A stretch of DNA of 36,896 nucleotides from JALYRV01 sp035512575 (GCA_035512575.1 DATKDT010000025.1:1-36896); one strand, 5' to 3'. Shown: positions 7,955 to 17,029, numbered from the stretch's first letter. The notes: generated from the letters alone by a model not told the origin. Numbers and translations: made by a program.

Positions 7955-8778
7955 TGCTCGAGCGCGGTGCGGGCGTCCGTGCGCTCGTCGCGGTATTTGA
8001 CGATGATCGGCGCGGCCACCGCCAGACCCCATTCGGCGCCGTGGCCGGACGTGAGCGGCCGCGTGCCGGGCACGACCACGGCCCCCTCCGGAATCACGAG
8101 CGGCTCGTCCGCCGCGGCCGTGATGATGCGGCCGTGCACGGTGTCGTACACCGGTGTCGATCGCGTGATCACCGTGCCCGACGCCAGGACGGCGCGCCGC
8201 TTGATCACGGCGCCTTCATACACGCCGCAGTTCCCGCCGACGAGCACATCGTCTTCCACGATGACCGGCAGTGCGCCGACCGGCTCGATGACGCCGCCGA
8301 TCTGCGCCGCCGCGCTCAGGTGGACGCGGCTGCCGATCTGCGCGCACGAGCCGACGAGCGCGTGCGAGTCGATGAGCGAGTCGTCGCCAATCCACGCGCC
8401 GATGTTCACGTACATGGGCGGCATGAAGATGACGTTGCGGCCGACGTACACGCCGTCGCGCACGCTCGAGCCGCCGGGGACGACGCGGATGTTGTTCTCT
8501 TTGGGAAAGCGCTTCAGCGGCAGCGTGTCCTTGTCGGCGAAGTAACCCATACCCTCTTCCTCGACGATCGCTCCCGTGCGGAACGCCAGGAGGATGCCGC
8601 GTTTGACCCACGTGTTGACGCGCCAGCCCGACGGCGACGCCGCATGCGGCTCCGCGGAGCGCACCGTGCCGGCCGACAGCGCATCGCGCAGCTCCTTGAC
8701 GCACGCGCGCGCCGCTTTGCGATCGACCTCCGCGCCCTGCGCGAACAGCGTCTCGACGCGCTGCTGCAGGTCGCTCAT
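7942..8778 (-). CDS. dapD: Tetrahydrodipicolinate N-succinyltransferase
   Basis: A 278-residue left-handed beta-helix (hexapeptide repeat) enzyme that transfers succinyl from succinyl-CoA to tetrahydrodipicolinate. An N-terminal helical region (1-100, with WRVNTWVKRGILLAFR) is followed by hexapeptide coils around VYVGRNVIFMPPMYVNIGAW, GDDSLIDSHALVGSCAQIG and VLVGGNCGVYEGAVI. The C-terminal region closes the trimer active site. The motif MPPMYVNIGA-IGDDSLIDSHALVGSCAQIG is very typical of DapD. The ATG overlaps the dapA stop (ATGA, 8775-8778), and its own stop overlaps the next gene. DapD shows that this organism uses the acylated (succinylase) branch of lysine biosynthesis rather than the dehydrogenase or DapL routes, as far as this locus shows. 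Confidence 0.93.
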   Translation of the reverse strand: MSDLQQRVETLFAQGAEVDRKAARACVKELRDALSAGTVRSAEPHAASPSGWRVNTWVKRGILLAFRTGAIVEEEGMGYFADKDTLPLKRFPKENNIRVVPGGSSVRDGVYVGRNVIFMPPMYVNIGAWIGDDSLIDSHALVGSCAQIGSRVHLSAAAQIGGVIEPVGALPVIVEDDVLVGGNCGVYEGAVIKRRAVLASGTVITRSTPVYDTVHGRIITAAADEPLVIPEGAVVVPGTRPLTSGHGAEWGLAVAAPIIVKYRDERTDARTALEQWIR

Positions 8779-9677
8779 CCGGCCGTTACCACGGGCCGTT
8801 CGCCCATCGCCTGCAGCACGGCCGCGATTCGCTCCTTCGACGCCTGCCGCGGCGGCACCATCGGCAGGCGGTAGCGCTCGTCGAGCAGGCCCATCATTGC
8901 CATGGCGGACTTGATCGGAATCGGATTCGACTCGATGAAGTTCACCGCCATGAACGGCAGCAGCTCGTCGTGCATCGCGCGGGCGGCCGCGAAATCGTTC
9001 GCTTCGGCCTTCTCGACCATCCGCACCATGCGCTCCGGCACCAGATTCGAGGCCACCGAAATGATCCCTTTGCCGCCCACCGCCATCGACGGCAGCGTCA
9101 GCGCATCGTCGCCCGACAGGACGATGAACGGATCGGGAAGCGCGTGGCAGACGTCGCAGATCTGCGCCATGTTGCCCGACGCTTCCTTGACGCCGGCGAT
9201 GTTGGGAATCGTGGCGAGGCGGCTGAGGGTGGCCGTGTCGACGTTCGATCCCGTTCTGCCCGGCACGTTGTAGACGATGATGGGGCAGTCGAGCGCGCCG
9301 CCGATGGCCTTGAAGTGCTCGTAGAGCCCGTCGGGCGTCGGCTTGTTGTAGTACGGCGTCACCGACAGGATGCCGGCCGCGCCTGCCCGACGCATGCTTT
9401 CGGCCGCCTCGATCACCGCGCGCGTGCTGTAGCCGCCCGCGCCGGCGAGCACGGGTACCCGGCCCGCGGCCTCGTCGACGACGATCTCGACGATGCGCAC
9501 GCGCTCCCCGGCCGTGAGGGTGGGCGTCTCGCCCGTCGTGCCGCACGGCACGAGAAAGTGAATGCCGGCGTCGATCTGGCGTTTCGCCAGGCGGCGCACG
9601 CCCTGTTCGTCGAGCTCGCCATTGGGACCGAACGGCGTGACCATGGCCGTGCCGCAGCCTGTGAATGCCTTGCGCAT
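8775..9677 (-). CDS. dapA: 4-hydroxy-tetrahydrodipicolinate synthase
   Basis: A 300-residue class I aldolase-fold enzyme that condenses pyruvate with aspartate semialdehyde. The Schiff-base lysine is Lys164 in GVKEASGN. The proton-relay residues are Thr47/Thr48 in CGTTGETPTL, Tyr110 in VTPYYNKP and Tyr136 in YNVPGRTG. Length is typical for the family. The ATG at 9677 has a good ribosome-binding site (AAGGA, eight bases upstream in the minus-strand reading). Its first base is shared with the last base of the dapB stop (TAATG). The neighbours are dapB upstream and dapD downstream, all overlapping, which implies coupled translation. Confidence 0.95.
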   Translation of the reverse strand: MRKAFTGCGTAMVTPFGPNGELDEQGVRRLAKRQIDAGIHFLVPCGTTGETPTLTAGERVRIVEIVVDEAAGRVPVLAGAGGYSTRAVIEAAESMRRAGAAGILSVTPYYNKPTPDGLYEHFKAIGGALDCPIIVYNVPGRTGSNVDTATLSRLATIPNIAGVKEASGNMAQICDVCHALPDPFIVLSGDDALTLPSMAVGGKGIISVASNLVPERMVRMVEKAEANDFAAARAMHDELLPFMAVNFIESNPIPIKSAMAMMGLLDERYRLPMVPPRQASKERIAAVLQAMGERPVVTAG

Positions 9678-10390
9678 TACGTATTCCTTTCGTCGTGAGA
9701 AAGATCGAGCATGTCGCGCATCGTGAACCAGCCGCGGCGGCCCTGCAGCCAGCGCGCCGCCTCGAGCGCGCCGCGCGCGAACGGTGTGCGGTCGCGCGCC
9801 TCGTGCGTCAGTGTGATCGCTTCGGCGGCCGAATCGAACCCAATCGTGTGTGTGCCCGGGATGCGGCCGGCGCGGGTGGAGGAGACGTCGATGGCCGGGC
9901 CGGCGCCCGCATCGATCAGCACGCGCTGCAGGGCGAGAGCCGTGCCCGACGGCGCGTCGCGTTTCGCCGAATGGTGCGCTTCGTGGATCCAGGTTTCGAA
10001 GCCGCGGCGAGCGAGCAGCTCGCCCGCGCGGGCCGCGAGCGCGGAGAAGAGGTTCACGCCTATCGCGAAATTCGGCGCCGCGATGACGCCGACCGGCTGG
10101 CCGCCGACGGCGGCGCGGACAGCGGGCTCGGCGTCCTGCCAGCCGGTCGTGCCGATCACCAGGTTGACGCCGCGGGCCGCCAGGCGCGGCGCGTTCCCGA
10201 GGACCGCGGCAGCCGTCGAAAAGTCGATGGCGACGTCGGCATCGGGCCACGACGCCGCGTCCGCCGGCTCGGCGCCGGTGATTCGGCCGACCACGTCGAT
10301 GCCGTATTCGCCGGCCAGCGACTCGACCATGCGGCCCATGCGGCCGTACCCGACGATCAGCGCGCGCAGGCGCGGTGCGGGGGCGCTCAC
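9677..10390 (-). CDS. dapB: 4-hydroxy-tetrahydrodipicolinate reductase
   Basis: The 237-residue product reduces hydroxy-tetrahydrodipicolinate with NAD(P)H. A shortened nucleotide-binding motif VGYGRMGRM (about residues 13-21) starts the Rossmann domain. IGTTGW and APNFAIGVNL are typical active-site loops. EAHHSAKRDAPSGTA carries the catalytic His and Lys and the substrate-binding GT. The start is GTG at 10390, overlapping the lysC stop as GTGA (10387-10390). The family normally has 240-270 residues, so this is a slightly short member. The stop overlaps dapA by one base. Confidence 0.93.
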   Translation of the reverse strand: MSAPAPRLRALIVGYGRMGRMVESLAGEYGIDVVGRITGAEPADAASWPDADVAIDFSTAAAVLGNAPRLAARGVNLVIGTTGWQDAEPAVRAAVGGQPVGVIAAPNFAIGVNLFSALAARAGELLARRGFETWIHEAHHSAKRDAPSGTALALQRVLIDAGAGPAIDVSSTRAGRIPGTHTIGFDSAAEAITLTHEARDRTPFARGALEAARWLQGRRGWFTMRDMLDLSHDERNT

Positions 10391-11784
10391 GTCGCGGCCT
10401 CGACCGTGCTGAAGAACTCTTCGTACAGCCGGCTCATCGCCCGTCCCGCCGACGCCTCGTCGACCACGACCGTGAGGTTGCGCCGCGACGCCGCCTGCGA
10501 CACCATCCGCAGCGGCACGCCGTCGAGCGCGGCAATCACCCGGCAGGTGATCGTCGCGTCGCGCAGCAGCGCGTCCCCCACGGCGCTCACAATCGCCATG
10601 TTCCGGTCGATGTGGACGTCGCCGAACTCGCGCAGCTCCTCCTCGATGGCCGCAAGCCGCCGGTCGTCGTCCACGCTCATCGAGATGCTCACTTCGGAGG
10701 TCGTGACGACGTCGATGGGCGTCTGGTGGCGGTCGAACACCTCGAAGACGCCGCGGAGGAAGCCGTGTGCCTCGAGCATGCGGCTCGACGTCACGTCGAC
10801 CACCGTGATGCCGCGCTTGCAGGCGATGGCGGCCAGCGGCTCACGCCGCGCGGCCGGCTGCGCCGAAATGACGCTGCCGGCATTCCGCGGATGCATCGTG
10901 TTGAGGATGCGCACGGGAATGCCGCGCTCGACCGCCGGCAGGATGGTGCTCGGATGCAGCACTTTCGCGCCGAAGTACGCGAGCTCGGCCGCCTCGTCGA
11001 ACGACAGCTCGCGCACCGGCTGTGCGCCGGCGACAACGCGCGGGTCAGCGGTGAGCATGCCGTCCACGTCGGTCCAGATTTGGATTTCGGCGGCATCCAG
11101 CGCCGATCCGAGCAGCGACGCCGAGAAGTCGGAGCCTCCGCGCCCGAGCGTGGTGGTGATGCCGCCCTCCGTGGCGCCGACGAAACCGCCGACGACCACC
11201 ACCGCGCCCGCCGCGTGCAGCGGCGTCACGCGGGCGGCCGCGCGCTCGCGAATCAACTCGGACAGCGGCGTGGCGGGATGGCCGCTGCTGGTCACGATCA
11301 CGTCGCGCGCGTCGACTCGGCGCGCGTTGACGCCGCCGGCCCGAAGCGCGCCCGCCACGATGTGGCTGTTCATCAGCTCGCCGGACGCCGCGACGCGGTC
11401 GATCGCGCGCGGCGTCGCTTCGCGCAGGACGGCAATGGAGCCGAGCACGGTGCGGAGCTGGTTGCACTCGTCCGCCACTGCGTCCCCGATATCCTCGAAC
11501 GCCTCCCGCCTGTCGGCCGACAGATCGTCGATCGCCATCCTGTGGCGCTGCTGAATGGCGGAGAGCGCGCGCTCGACGGCTTCGAGATCGCCCGATGGCG
11601 CCAGCTCGCACAGGCCGAGCAGATCGTTGGTGACGCCCGACATGGCCGAGACGACGACCACCAGGGGCGCGCCTGCCGCCGCGGTGTCGGCGACGATGCG
11701 TGTGACCTGGCGAATGGCGGCCGGGTCCGCCACCGACGTGCCGCCGAATTTCATGACGATTGGTTTCATCAGTCCCGTCATCAT
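10387..11784 (-). CDS. lysC: Aspartokinase
   Basis: A 465-residue monofunctional aspartate kinase, the first committed step of the aspartate family. The N-terminal kinase domain begins with VMKFGGTSVAD. GGFVGATEGGITTTLGRGGSD is the aspartate/ATP site. TDVDGMLTADPR and YFGAKVLHPSTI complete the kinase domain. Two C-terminal ACT domains (about residues 305-465, with SEVSISMSVDD and SAVGDALL) are the usual site of lysine or threonine feedback inhibition. The start is ambiguous between ATG codons at 11784, 11781 and 11769. The first shares a base with the asd stop (TGATG), favouring translational coupling. No homoserine dehydrogenase domain is fused. Confidence 0.93.
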   Translation of the reverse strand: MMTGLMKPIVMKFGGTSVADPAAIRQVTRIVADTAAAGAPLVVVVSAMSGVTNDLLGLCELAPSGDLEAVERALSAIQQRHRMAIDDLSADRREAFEDIGDAVADECNQLRTVLGSIAVLREATPRAIDRVAASGELMNSHIVAGALRAGGVNARRVDARDVIVTSSGHPATPLSELIRERAAARVTPLHAAGAVVVVGGFVGATEGGITTTLGRGGSDFSASLLGSALDAAEIQIWTDVDGMLTADPRVVAGAQPVRELSFDEAAELAYFGAKVLHPSTILPAVERGIPVRILNTMHPRNAGSVISAQPAARREPLAAIACKRGITVVDVTSSRMLEAHGFLRGVFEVFDRHQTPIDVVTTSEVSISMSVDDDRRLAAIEEELREFGDVHIDRNMAIVSAVGDALLRDATITCRVIAALDGVPLRMVSQAASRRNLTVVVDEASAGRAMSRLYEEFFSTVEAAT

Positions 11785-12863
11785 CAATCGACATCCAGCC
11801 AGCCGTCGGCCGCCATCAGCTCGGCGTTGAGCACCGCCGCGCCGGCCGCGCCGCGCACGGTGTTGTGCCCGAGCGCGACGAACTTGATGCCAAGCAGCGG
11901 GCAGCGGCGTACGCGGCCGACCGTCACGGTCATGCCGCGTCCGCGCTCGGCGTCGAGCCTCGGCTGCGGCCGGAATCCGTCGGGCAGGTGTTCGATCGGC
12001 CGGGCCGGCGCGCTCGGCAGCTTCAGCTCCTGCGGGCGGCCGCGCCATCCGGCGAGCGCCGCCGCGACTGCCTCGGGCGTCTGCTCGCGCTCGAAGGCGA
12101 TCGACAGCGTCAGCGTGTGGCCGTCGACGACCGGCACCCGTGTCGTGTGCGCGCTCACAATCACCGGATGCGGCGCGACGCGGCCGTCGCGAAGGCTGCC
12201 GAGAATCTTCTGCGTTTCGGTCTCGATCTTTTCTTCCTCGCCGCCGATGCCCGGAATGACGTTGCCGATGATGTCCATCGACGGCACGCCGGGATACCCG
12301 GCCCCCGACACGGCCTGCAGCGTGGTCGTGATGACCGATCGGATGCCGAACGCGCGAAGCGGCGCGAGCGCCATCGCAAGCGCGACGGTGGAGCAGTTCG
12401 GGTTGGTGACGATTGCGCCGCGCCATCCGCGCGCGTGCCGCTGCGCGTCAATGAGCGACAGGTGGTCCGGATTCACTTCCGGAATCAGCAGCGGCACATC
12501 GTCCTGCATGCGGAAGCTGCGCGCGTTGCTGATGACGATGTGGCCGGCGGCGGCGAAGGCGGGCTCGATGGTGTCGGCCGCGGAGGCGTCGAGCGCGGAA
12601 AAGACGAGACGCGGGCCTCGGCCCGGCACGCAGGCCTCGACCTGACGCGCGGCCGCCTCATCCGGCATCGGCGACGCCAGCCGCCACGCAGCCGCATCGG
12701 CATAACGGCGGCCTTCGGAACGCTCGCTGGCCGCGAGCCATACGGGCCGAAACCACGGGTGGCCGTCGAGCAGGCGGACGAACTGCTGGCCCACCATGCC
12801 GGTCGCGCCGAGCACGCCAACCTCGAGCGGAGTCTCCCCAAAGGGTGCATTCACGCTCTCCAT
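11784..12863 (-). CDS. asd: Aspartate-semialdehyde dehydrogenase, archaeal/fungal type
   Basis: About 359 residues. It reduces aspartyl phosphate to the semialdehyde. The Rossmann motif is VGVLGATGMVGQQF. The catalytic Cys is in NPNCST and the catalytic His in SAHTTRVPV. The segments SGAGYPGVPSMDIIGNVIP and EEEKIETETQKIL belong to the archaeal/fungal branch rather than the E. coli-like branch. The C-terminus ALGHNTVRGAAGAAVLNAE is also typical of that branch. The ATG at 12863 is chosen because it places the Rossmann motif near the N-terminus. An in-frame ATG at 12905 would overlap the GH127 gene by 16 bases and cannot be excluded. It is the first biosynthetic gene in the unit. Confidence 0.92.
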   Translation of the reverse strand: MESVNAPFGETPLEVGVLGATGMVGQQFVRLLDGHPWFRPVWLAASERSEGRRYADAAAWRLASPMPDEAAARQVEACVPGRGPRLVFSALDASAADTIEPAFAAAGHIVISNARSFRMQDDVPLLIPEVNPDHLSLIDAQRHARGWRGAIVTNPNCSTVALAMALAPLRAFGIRSVITTTLQAVSGAGYPGVPSMDIIGNVIPGIGGEEEKIETETQKILGSLRDGRVAPHPVIVSAHTTRVPVVDGHTLTLSIAFEREQTPEAVAAALAGWRGRPQELKLPSAPARPIEHLPDGFRPQPRLDAERGRGMTVTVGRVRRCPLLGIKFVALGHNTVRGAAGAAVLNAELMAADGWLDVD

Positions 12864-12889
12864 GATAATCGGCGAGGCGCCTTCGTTCC

Positions 12890-15466
12890 CTATCGCACCT
12901 TCCATTCCTGCACCCCGGCCGACACGCCGGGCTGCATCACCAGCTCTATGCGCAGCGCCGTGGTCTTCACCGGCTGGAAGGCCACCTTGTTCCAGCCATT
13001 ACGCGCGGTGCCGAAAACGGTTGACGTGTCGACGGGCTTCCAGGCGTCGCCGTCCTTATAGAACAGCTGCCATGATGCCGGCACGCGCACGCCCCCGCGG
13101 CCGGTGTCGTCGAACCAGTAGATCTCCGTTTCCGACACCGTCGCCGGCTTCGCGAACGCCATCTCGATCCATTCCCCGCGGCTGCAGGTGCGCGCGACGC
13201 CGGCCGCCGGCTCCGGTTCACCGGGCTTGCATCCGTTCAGCGGCCACCAGTCGAAGTAGGCGGACGAGTCAGCCGAATTCGCGGGCTCCTCGCCGTCGAT
13301 GATGTTGCGCGGATTCTTGCCGCGGCCGCGCGGCAGCGGCGAGACCGTGACCGTGCTCGTCGTCGCGACGGTGGGGAATGGCGTCGGCCGGGCTGCCGAC
13401 TCTTCCCGCGCGAGCCACACCGCCATCTGTCCGCGCCCGCGATTGGCCCAGGTGGCGTACGGGATGGCGACGAACGGCTGCTCGCGCTTCTGCAGCGCGC
13501 CCCTCTCGTCGTACGCGAGGCCGGTGGCCTGGCCGGTGATGGTGACGACGCCGTTGAGCAGCTGCGGCTTGAACGCCGCCTCGAGCGCGCGCTCGTCCTG
13601 CAGCACGATGTTGCGCACCTTGCCGCCGGGATTGTCGGGCCATTCCGCGGCATAGACGATCGGGCCTCGCTGGAGGGCGACGCGGCCGTGGTTGGCCGCC
13701 ACGCGATCGTCGGCGAGAACGCGGCGCACGGGCATGGGCAGCGACAGCTGGATGGTGTCTCCCGCGCGCCACTCGCGCGTGACCGACACATAGCCGCCCT
13801 CGAGCGCAATGGGCGCCTGGCGTCCGTTGACGGCGATCGTTGGCGACGGCGCCGTGCCGGCGAACCGGTACAGCGCGCTCGGGACCGCCTCGTTGCGGGC
13901 CCACCCTGGAACTCGCACTTTGACGGTAAACGTCGAAGGTGAAGGTGGCGCCACGCCGATTTTCACGGCGCCGTCCCAGGGATAGCGCGTCTCCTGCGTG
14001 ACCTTCACGTTGCGGCCGCCGAGATCGATGTCGGCCGTACCGGCGGCAAACAGATTCACGTAGATCGCATCGGGCGTTCCGGCGGCGAGCCGGCCCAGGC
14101 GCACCGCGTACATGTAGCCGGGCACCGACGCCATGAAGCGCGTGATGTTGCCGGGGCAGCAGGCCACGCCGAACCACTCGGCGCGCGCGTGCTGGCCGTT
14201 CGACTCGAGCGGGTTGGGATAGAAGAAGGTCTTGCCGTCGAGCGACACACCCGAGAGCAGGCCGTTGTAGAGCGTGCGCTCCATGACGTCGATGTACTTC
14301 GCGTCGCCGTGCAGCAGGAACAGCCGGTGGTTCCAGTAGTCCATGCCCACCGACGCGCAGGTCTCGTTGTAGGCCTGCATGTTCGGCAGATCGAACGGCG
14401 CGCCGAAGCCTTCGTGGCCGCCGGCAGCGCCGATGCCGCCGGTCAGATACAGCTTGCTGTCGACGAGATGCTTCCAGATGCGATCGCCCGCGGCCTGCAC
14501 CGCCGTGTCGCCGGTGAGCGCGGCGACGTCGGCCATGCCGGCATACATGTACATGGCCCGCACGGCGTGACCGACCGGCTCGGACTGGTCGACGACGCGC
14601 GCCTGGGCCTGGTTGTATTCGAGGCCGCGCGGGTTGGCGCGCTCGCCGTTCGGGAAGATCGTCGGCTTCGCCGGATCGGGCCCGGGGCCGCGCTCGTCGA
14701 TGAAGAACTTCGCAAGGTCGAGGTACTTGTCGTTGCCCGTGACGCGATACAGACGGACGAGCGCCATCTCGGTAATTTGATGGCCGGGCCAGGTGGAGCG
14801 CCTGCCGGGGCCGAACGTCGCCACGAGCAGGTCGGCGGCTTTCAGGGCGACGTCGAGCAGCGACCGTTTGCCGGTGGCCAGATGGTGCGCGACGGCGGCC
14901 TCGAACAGATGCCCGAGGTTGTACAGCTCGTGGCTGTCGTCGCGCACGAGCTGCCAGCGCTCGGTGCCGGCCCAGCGATGTGGCGCCTCGGGGTTGATCG
15001 TGCGCGTCGTGTAGAGATAGCCGTCGGGCTCCTGCGCGGCGGCAATCTTCGCGATCAGCCCGTCGACGTACGCGTCGAGCTTCGGGTCGGGCAGCACGCT
15101 CAACGTGTACGCCGCGCCCTCGATCACTTTGTAGAGATCGGTGTCGTCGAACGGGTAGGGCGGCGGCTTCAGGTCTTCGATCGACTCGCCCCGCAGCACC
15201 GCCGCCGCGCGCTCGAAGTTGTACACGCGCTGCGTGCGCTCGCACTGCTGGAACGCGACGGGAATCGTGACCGCGCGATTGGTCTCGATGCGCGGCGCCC
15301 AGAACGTGTCGGTCAGCTGCACCGCGGTGAAGGGCACCGGCTGGACGGGATAGTCGCGCCCGCTCCCTTGGGCTCGCGCCTGCGGCGCTCGCTCAGGCCG
15401 AGCGGCGGTCGCCAGCAGGCCGACCGACATCGTGAGGGCGGCGGCAAGGGCGTAAAAGCGTGTCAT
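12890..15466 (-). CDS. Secreted GH127 beta-L-arabinofuranosidase-like protein with C-terminal binding domain
   Basis: 858 residues. A signal peptide (1-33, hydrophobic ALAAALTMSVGLLATA, Ala-rich cleavage area) is followed by the GH127 (alpha/alpha)6 barrel. The zinc and nucleophile set is clear: Glu368 and Cys370 in YNETCAS, and Cys436 and Cys437 in GVACCPGN. Glu352 in GGHEGFG is in the position of the acid/base. Beta domains follow to about residue 690. The last 150 residues (SADSSAYFDWWPLNG, EIYWFDDTGRGGVRVPASW, QEWKVR) look like a discoidin/F5-8-type carbohydrate-binding module. It is divergent to the GH51 gene and 26 bases ahead of asd on the same strand. This places a sugar hydrolase at the head of the lysine transcription unit. 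It is only distantly similar to the DUF1680 protein at 1-1866. Confidence 0.88.
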   Translation of the reverse strand: MTRFYALAAALTMSVGLLATAARPERAPQARAQGSGRDYPVQPVPFTAVQLTDTFWAPRIETNRAVTIPVAFQQCERTQRVYNFERAAAVLRGESIEDLKPPPYPFDDTDLYKVIEGAAYTLSVLPDPKLDAYVDGLIAKIAAAQEPDGYLYTTRTINPEAPHRWAGTERWQLVRDDSHELYNLGHLFEAAVAHHLATGKRSLLDVALKAADLLVATFGPGRRSTWPGHQITEMALVRLYRVTGNDKYLDLAKFFIDERGPGPDPAKPTIFPNGERANPRGLEYNQAQARVVDQSEPVGHAVRAMYMYAGMADVAALTGDTAVQAAGDRIWKHLVDSKLYLTGGIGAAGGHEGFGAPFDLPNMQAYNETCASVGMDYWNHRLFLLHGDAKYIDVMERTLYNGLLSGVSLDGKTFFYPNPLESNGQHARAEWFGVACCPGNITRFMASVPGYMYAVRLGRLAAGTPDAIYVNLFAAGTADIDLGGRNVKVTQETRYPWDGAVKIGVAPPSPSTFTVKVRVPGWARNEAVPSALYRFAGTAPSPTIAVNGRQAPIALEGGYVSVTREWRAGDTIQLSLPMPVRRVLADDRVAANHGRVALQRGPIVYAAEWPDNPGGKVRNIVLQDERALEAAFKPQLLNGVVTITGQATGLAYDERGALQKREQPFVAIPYATWANRGRGQMAVWLAREESAARPTPFPTVATTSTVTVSPLPRGRGKNPRNIIDGEEPANSADSSAYFDWWPLNGCKPGEPEPAAGVARTCSRGEWIEMAFAKPATVSETEIYWFDDTGRGGVRVPASWQLFYKDGDAWKPVDTSTVFGTARNGWNKVAFQPVKTTALRIELVMQPGVSAGVQEWKVR

Positions 15467-15475
15467 TGGCGCGGA

Positions 15476-15489
15476 TGGTAACGCTTACA
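15476..15489. promoter_or_regulatory. Candidate LacI-family operator between divergent GH127 and GH51 genes
   Basis: The 14-base site TGGTAACGCTTACA reads TGTAAGCGTTACCA on the other strand. That fits the cre/LacI-family pattern TGWNANCGNTNWCA at all but one position. A shorter perfect palindrome GTAA-CGC-TTAC sits inside. It lies 9 bases upstream of the GH127 start and 25 bases upstream of the GH51 start, in a 48-base divergent gap. One regulator could therefore control both arabinose-related directions. No LacI-type regulator gene is in the window. Confidence 0.4.
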
Positions 15490-15514
15490 CTAGGCGCGTG
15501 CAAGGAGCCCGCCC

Positions 15515-17029
15515 ATGAGACTCGCTGCCGCCTTTCTCGCCCTCGCCATGGTGGTGCCGCAGTCCGCGCCGGCCGCCAGAATCAAGCTCGACCTCGATCG
15601 CACCATCGGCGAGATCGATCCGCTGCTGTTCGGCAATTTCACCGAGCACCTCGGCCGCATGATCTACGGCGGCATCTACGAGGAGGGCAGCCCGCTGTCG
15701 GACGCCAACGGGTTCCGGACAGACGTCATGGAGGCGGTCAGGGGCCTCGACGTCTCGATCCTCCGCTGGCCAGGCGGCAATTTCGTCTCGTCCTACAACT
15801 GGAAGGACGGCATCGGCCCGAAAGACCAGCGGCCCGCGCGGCCGGACCTCGCCTGGAACGCTGTCGAAAGCAACCGCTTCGGCACCGACGAGTTCCTCCG
15901 CTATGCCGAAATGATTGGCGCCGAGCCGTACATCGCCGTGAACCTCGGCCTGGGCACGATTGACGATGCGTGGCAGTGGGTGGAGTACACGAACGGCGCG
16001 AAGAAGACGTACTGGGCCGACCAGCGGCGGAAGAACGGCCGCGAGGCGCCGTGGAACGTGAAGTACTGGGCACTCGGCAACGAAATCGACGGCCCGTGGC
16101 AGATGGGGCACAAGAACGTCGAGGACTATTCGAAGATGGCGCTCGAAGCCGCCAAGGCGATGCGCGCGATCGATCCGTCGATCACGCTCGTCGCCGCCGG
16201 GTCCAGCAACTACGGCGCCGACTGGATCGGCTGGAACCGCGGCGTCCTGCAGCGCCTGCGCAACCACGCCGACTACATCGCGATCCACACCTACATCAAC
16301 AACGGGCCGAACGACCTCGAGCGCTATCTCGGCGGGTGGCAGCAGACGATCGATCGCTACATCGAGACCACCGCCGCCCTCATTCGCGAAGTGCGCACGG
16401 GGCCGAATCCGCGTCCGATCCACATCGCGTATGACGAGTGGAACGTGTGGTACCGCACCGGCATCCGCGAGCAGCTCGAGGAGATCTACAACTTCGAGGA
16501 CGCGCTGGCGATGGGTGTGTTCTTCAACTCGTTCTTCCGGCACGCCGACGTCGTGAAGATGGCCAATCTGGCGCAGATGGTGAACGTGATCGCGCCGATC
16601 ATGGCGAACGAGACGGGCGTCTTCCTGCAGCCGACGTACTTCCCGCTGGCGGAGTACGGCCGGCAGCGCGGCAACACCGCGCTCGACGTCTGGTGGGATG
16701 CGCCTCGATACCGGATTCAGAACCGCGGGGCGGAGATCCGGTATCTCGACGTCTCGGCAAGCTACAACCCGAAGACGCGGCAGGTGTTCGTGAACGTGCT
16801 CAACCGGAGCAAGGACAAAGACATCCCGGCCGCCATCGAGAGCCAGTCAGGCGCCGTGGCGGGCGATGTCGCGGTCTGGGAGATGAACCATCCCGACCTG
16901 AAGGCGACGCATACCTATGGCGACGACAAGCGAGTACGTCCGGTGACGAAACGAACGACCCCCGCAGCGCTGTCGAGTTATACGTTTCCAGCGCATTCAT
17001 TGACGATCTTAACTTTCACGGTGAAGTAG
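15515..17029 (+). CDS. Secreted GH51 alpha-L-arabinofuranosidase
   Basis: 504 residues; releases terminal alpha-L-arabinose from arabinan or arabinoxylan. A signal peptide (about 1-20, MRLAAAFLALAMVVPQSAPA) indicates export. The TIM barrel carries the acid/base Glu190 in ALGNEIDGPWQ and the nucleophile Glu308 in IAYDEWNVWYRT. GNFTEHLGRMIYGGIYEE and LRWPGGNFVSSYNW are further family blocks. A beta-sandwich ends the protein. The ATG has a strong Shine-Dalgarno (AAGGAG at 15501-15506). The stop is 2 bases from the sugar isomerase-like gene, so it opens the arabinose operon. Some GH51 relatives are endoglucanases, but the whole motif set here is arabinofuranosidase-like. Confidence 0.93.
   Translation: MRLAAAFLALAMVVPQSAPAARIKLDLDRTIGEIDPLLFGNFTEHLGRMIYGGIYEEGSPLSDANGFRTDVMEAVRGLDVSILRWPGGNFVSSYNWKDGIGPKDQRPARPDLAWNAVESNRFGTDEFLRYAEMIGAEPYIAVNLGLGTIDDAWQWVEYTNGAKKTYWADQRRKNGREAPWNVKYWALGNEIDGPWQMGHKNVEDYSKMALEAAKAMRAIDPSITLVAAGSSNYGADWIGWNRGVLQRLRNHADYIAIHTYINNGPNDLERYLGGWQQTIDRYIETTAALIREVRTGPNPRPIHIAYDEWNVWYRTGIREQLEEIYNFEDALAMGVFFNSFFRHADVVKMANLAQMVNVIAPIMANETGVFLQPTYFPLAEYGRQRGNTALDVWWDAPRYRIQNRGAEIRYLDVSASYNPKTRQVFVNVLNRSKDKDIPAAIESQSGAVAGDVAVWEMNHPDLKATHTYGDDKRVRPVTKRTTPAALSSYTFPAHSLTILTFTVK

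Noticed and set aside
10375..12645. Long plus-strand open frame opposite lysC and asd
   Set aside because: Repetitive Arg/His/Ala composition typical of the antisense of high-GC genes; the minus-strand genes have full motif sets.
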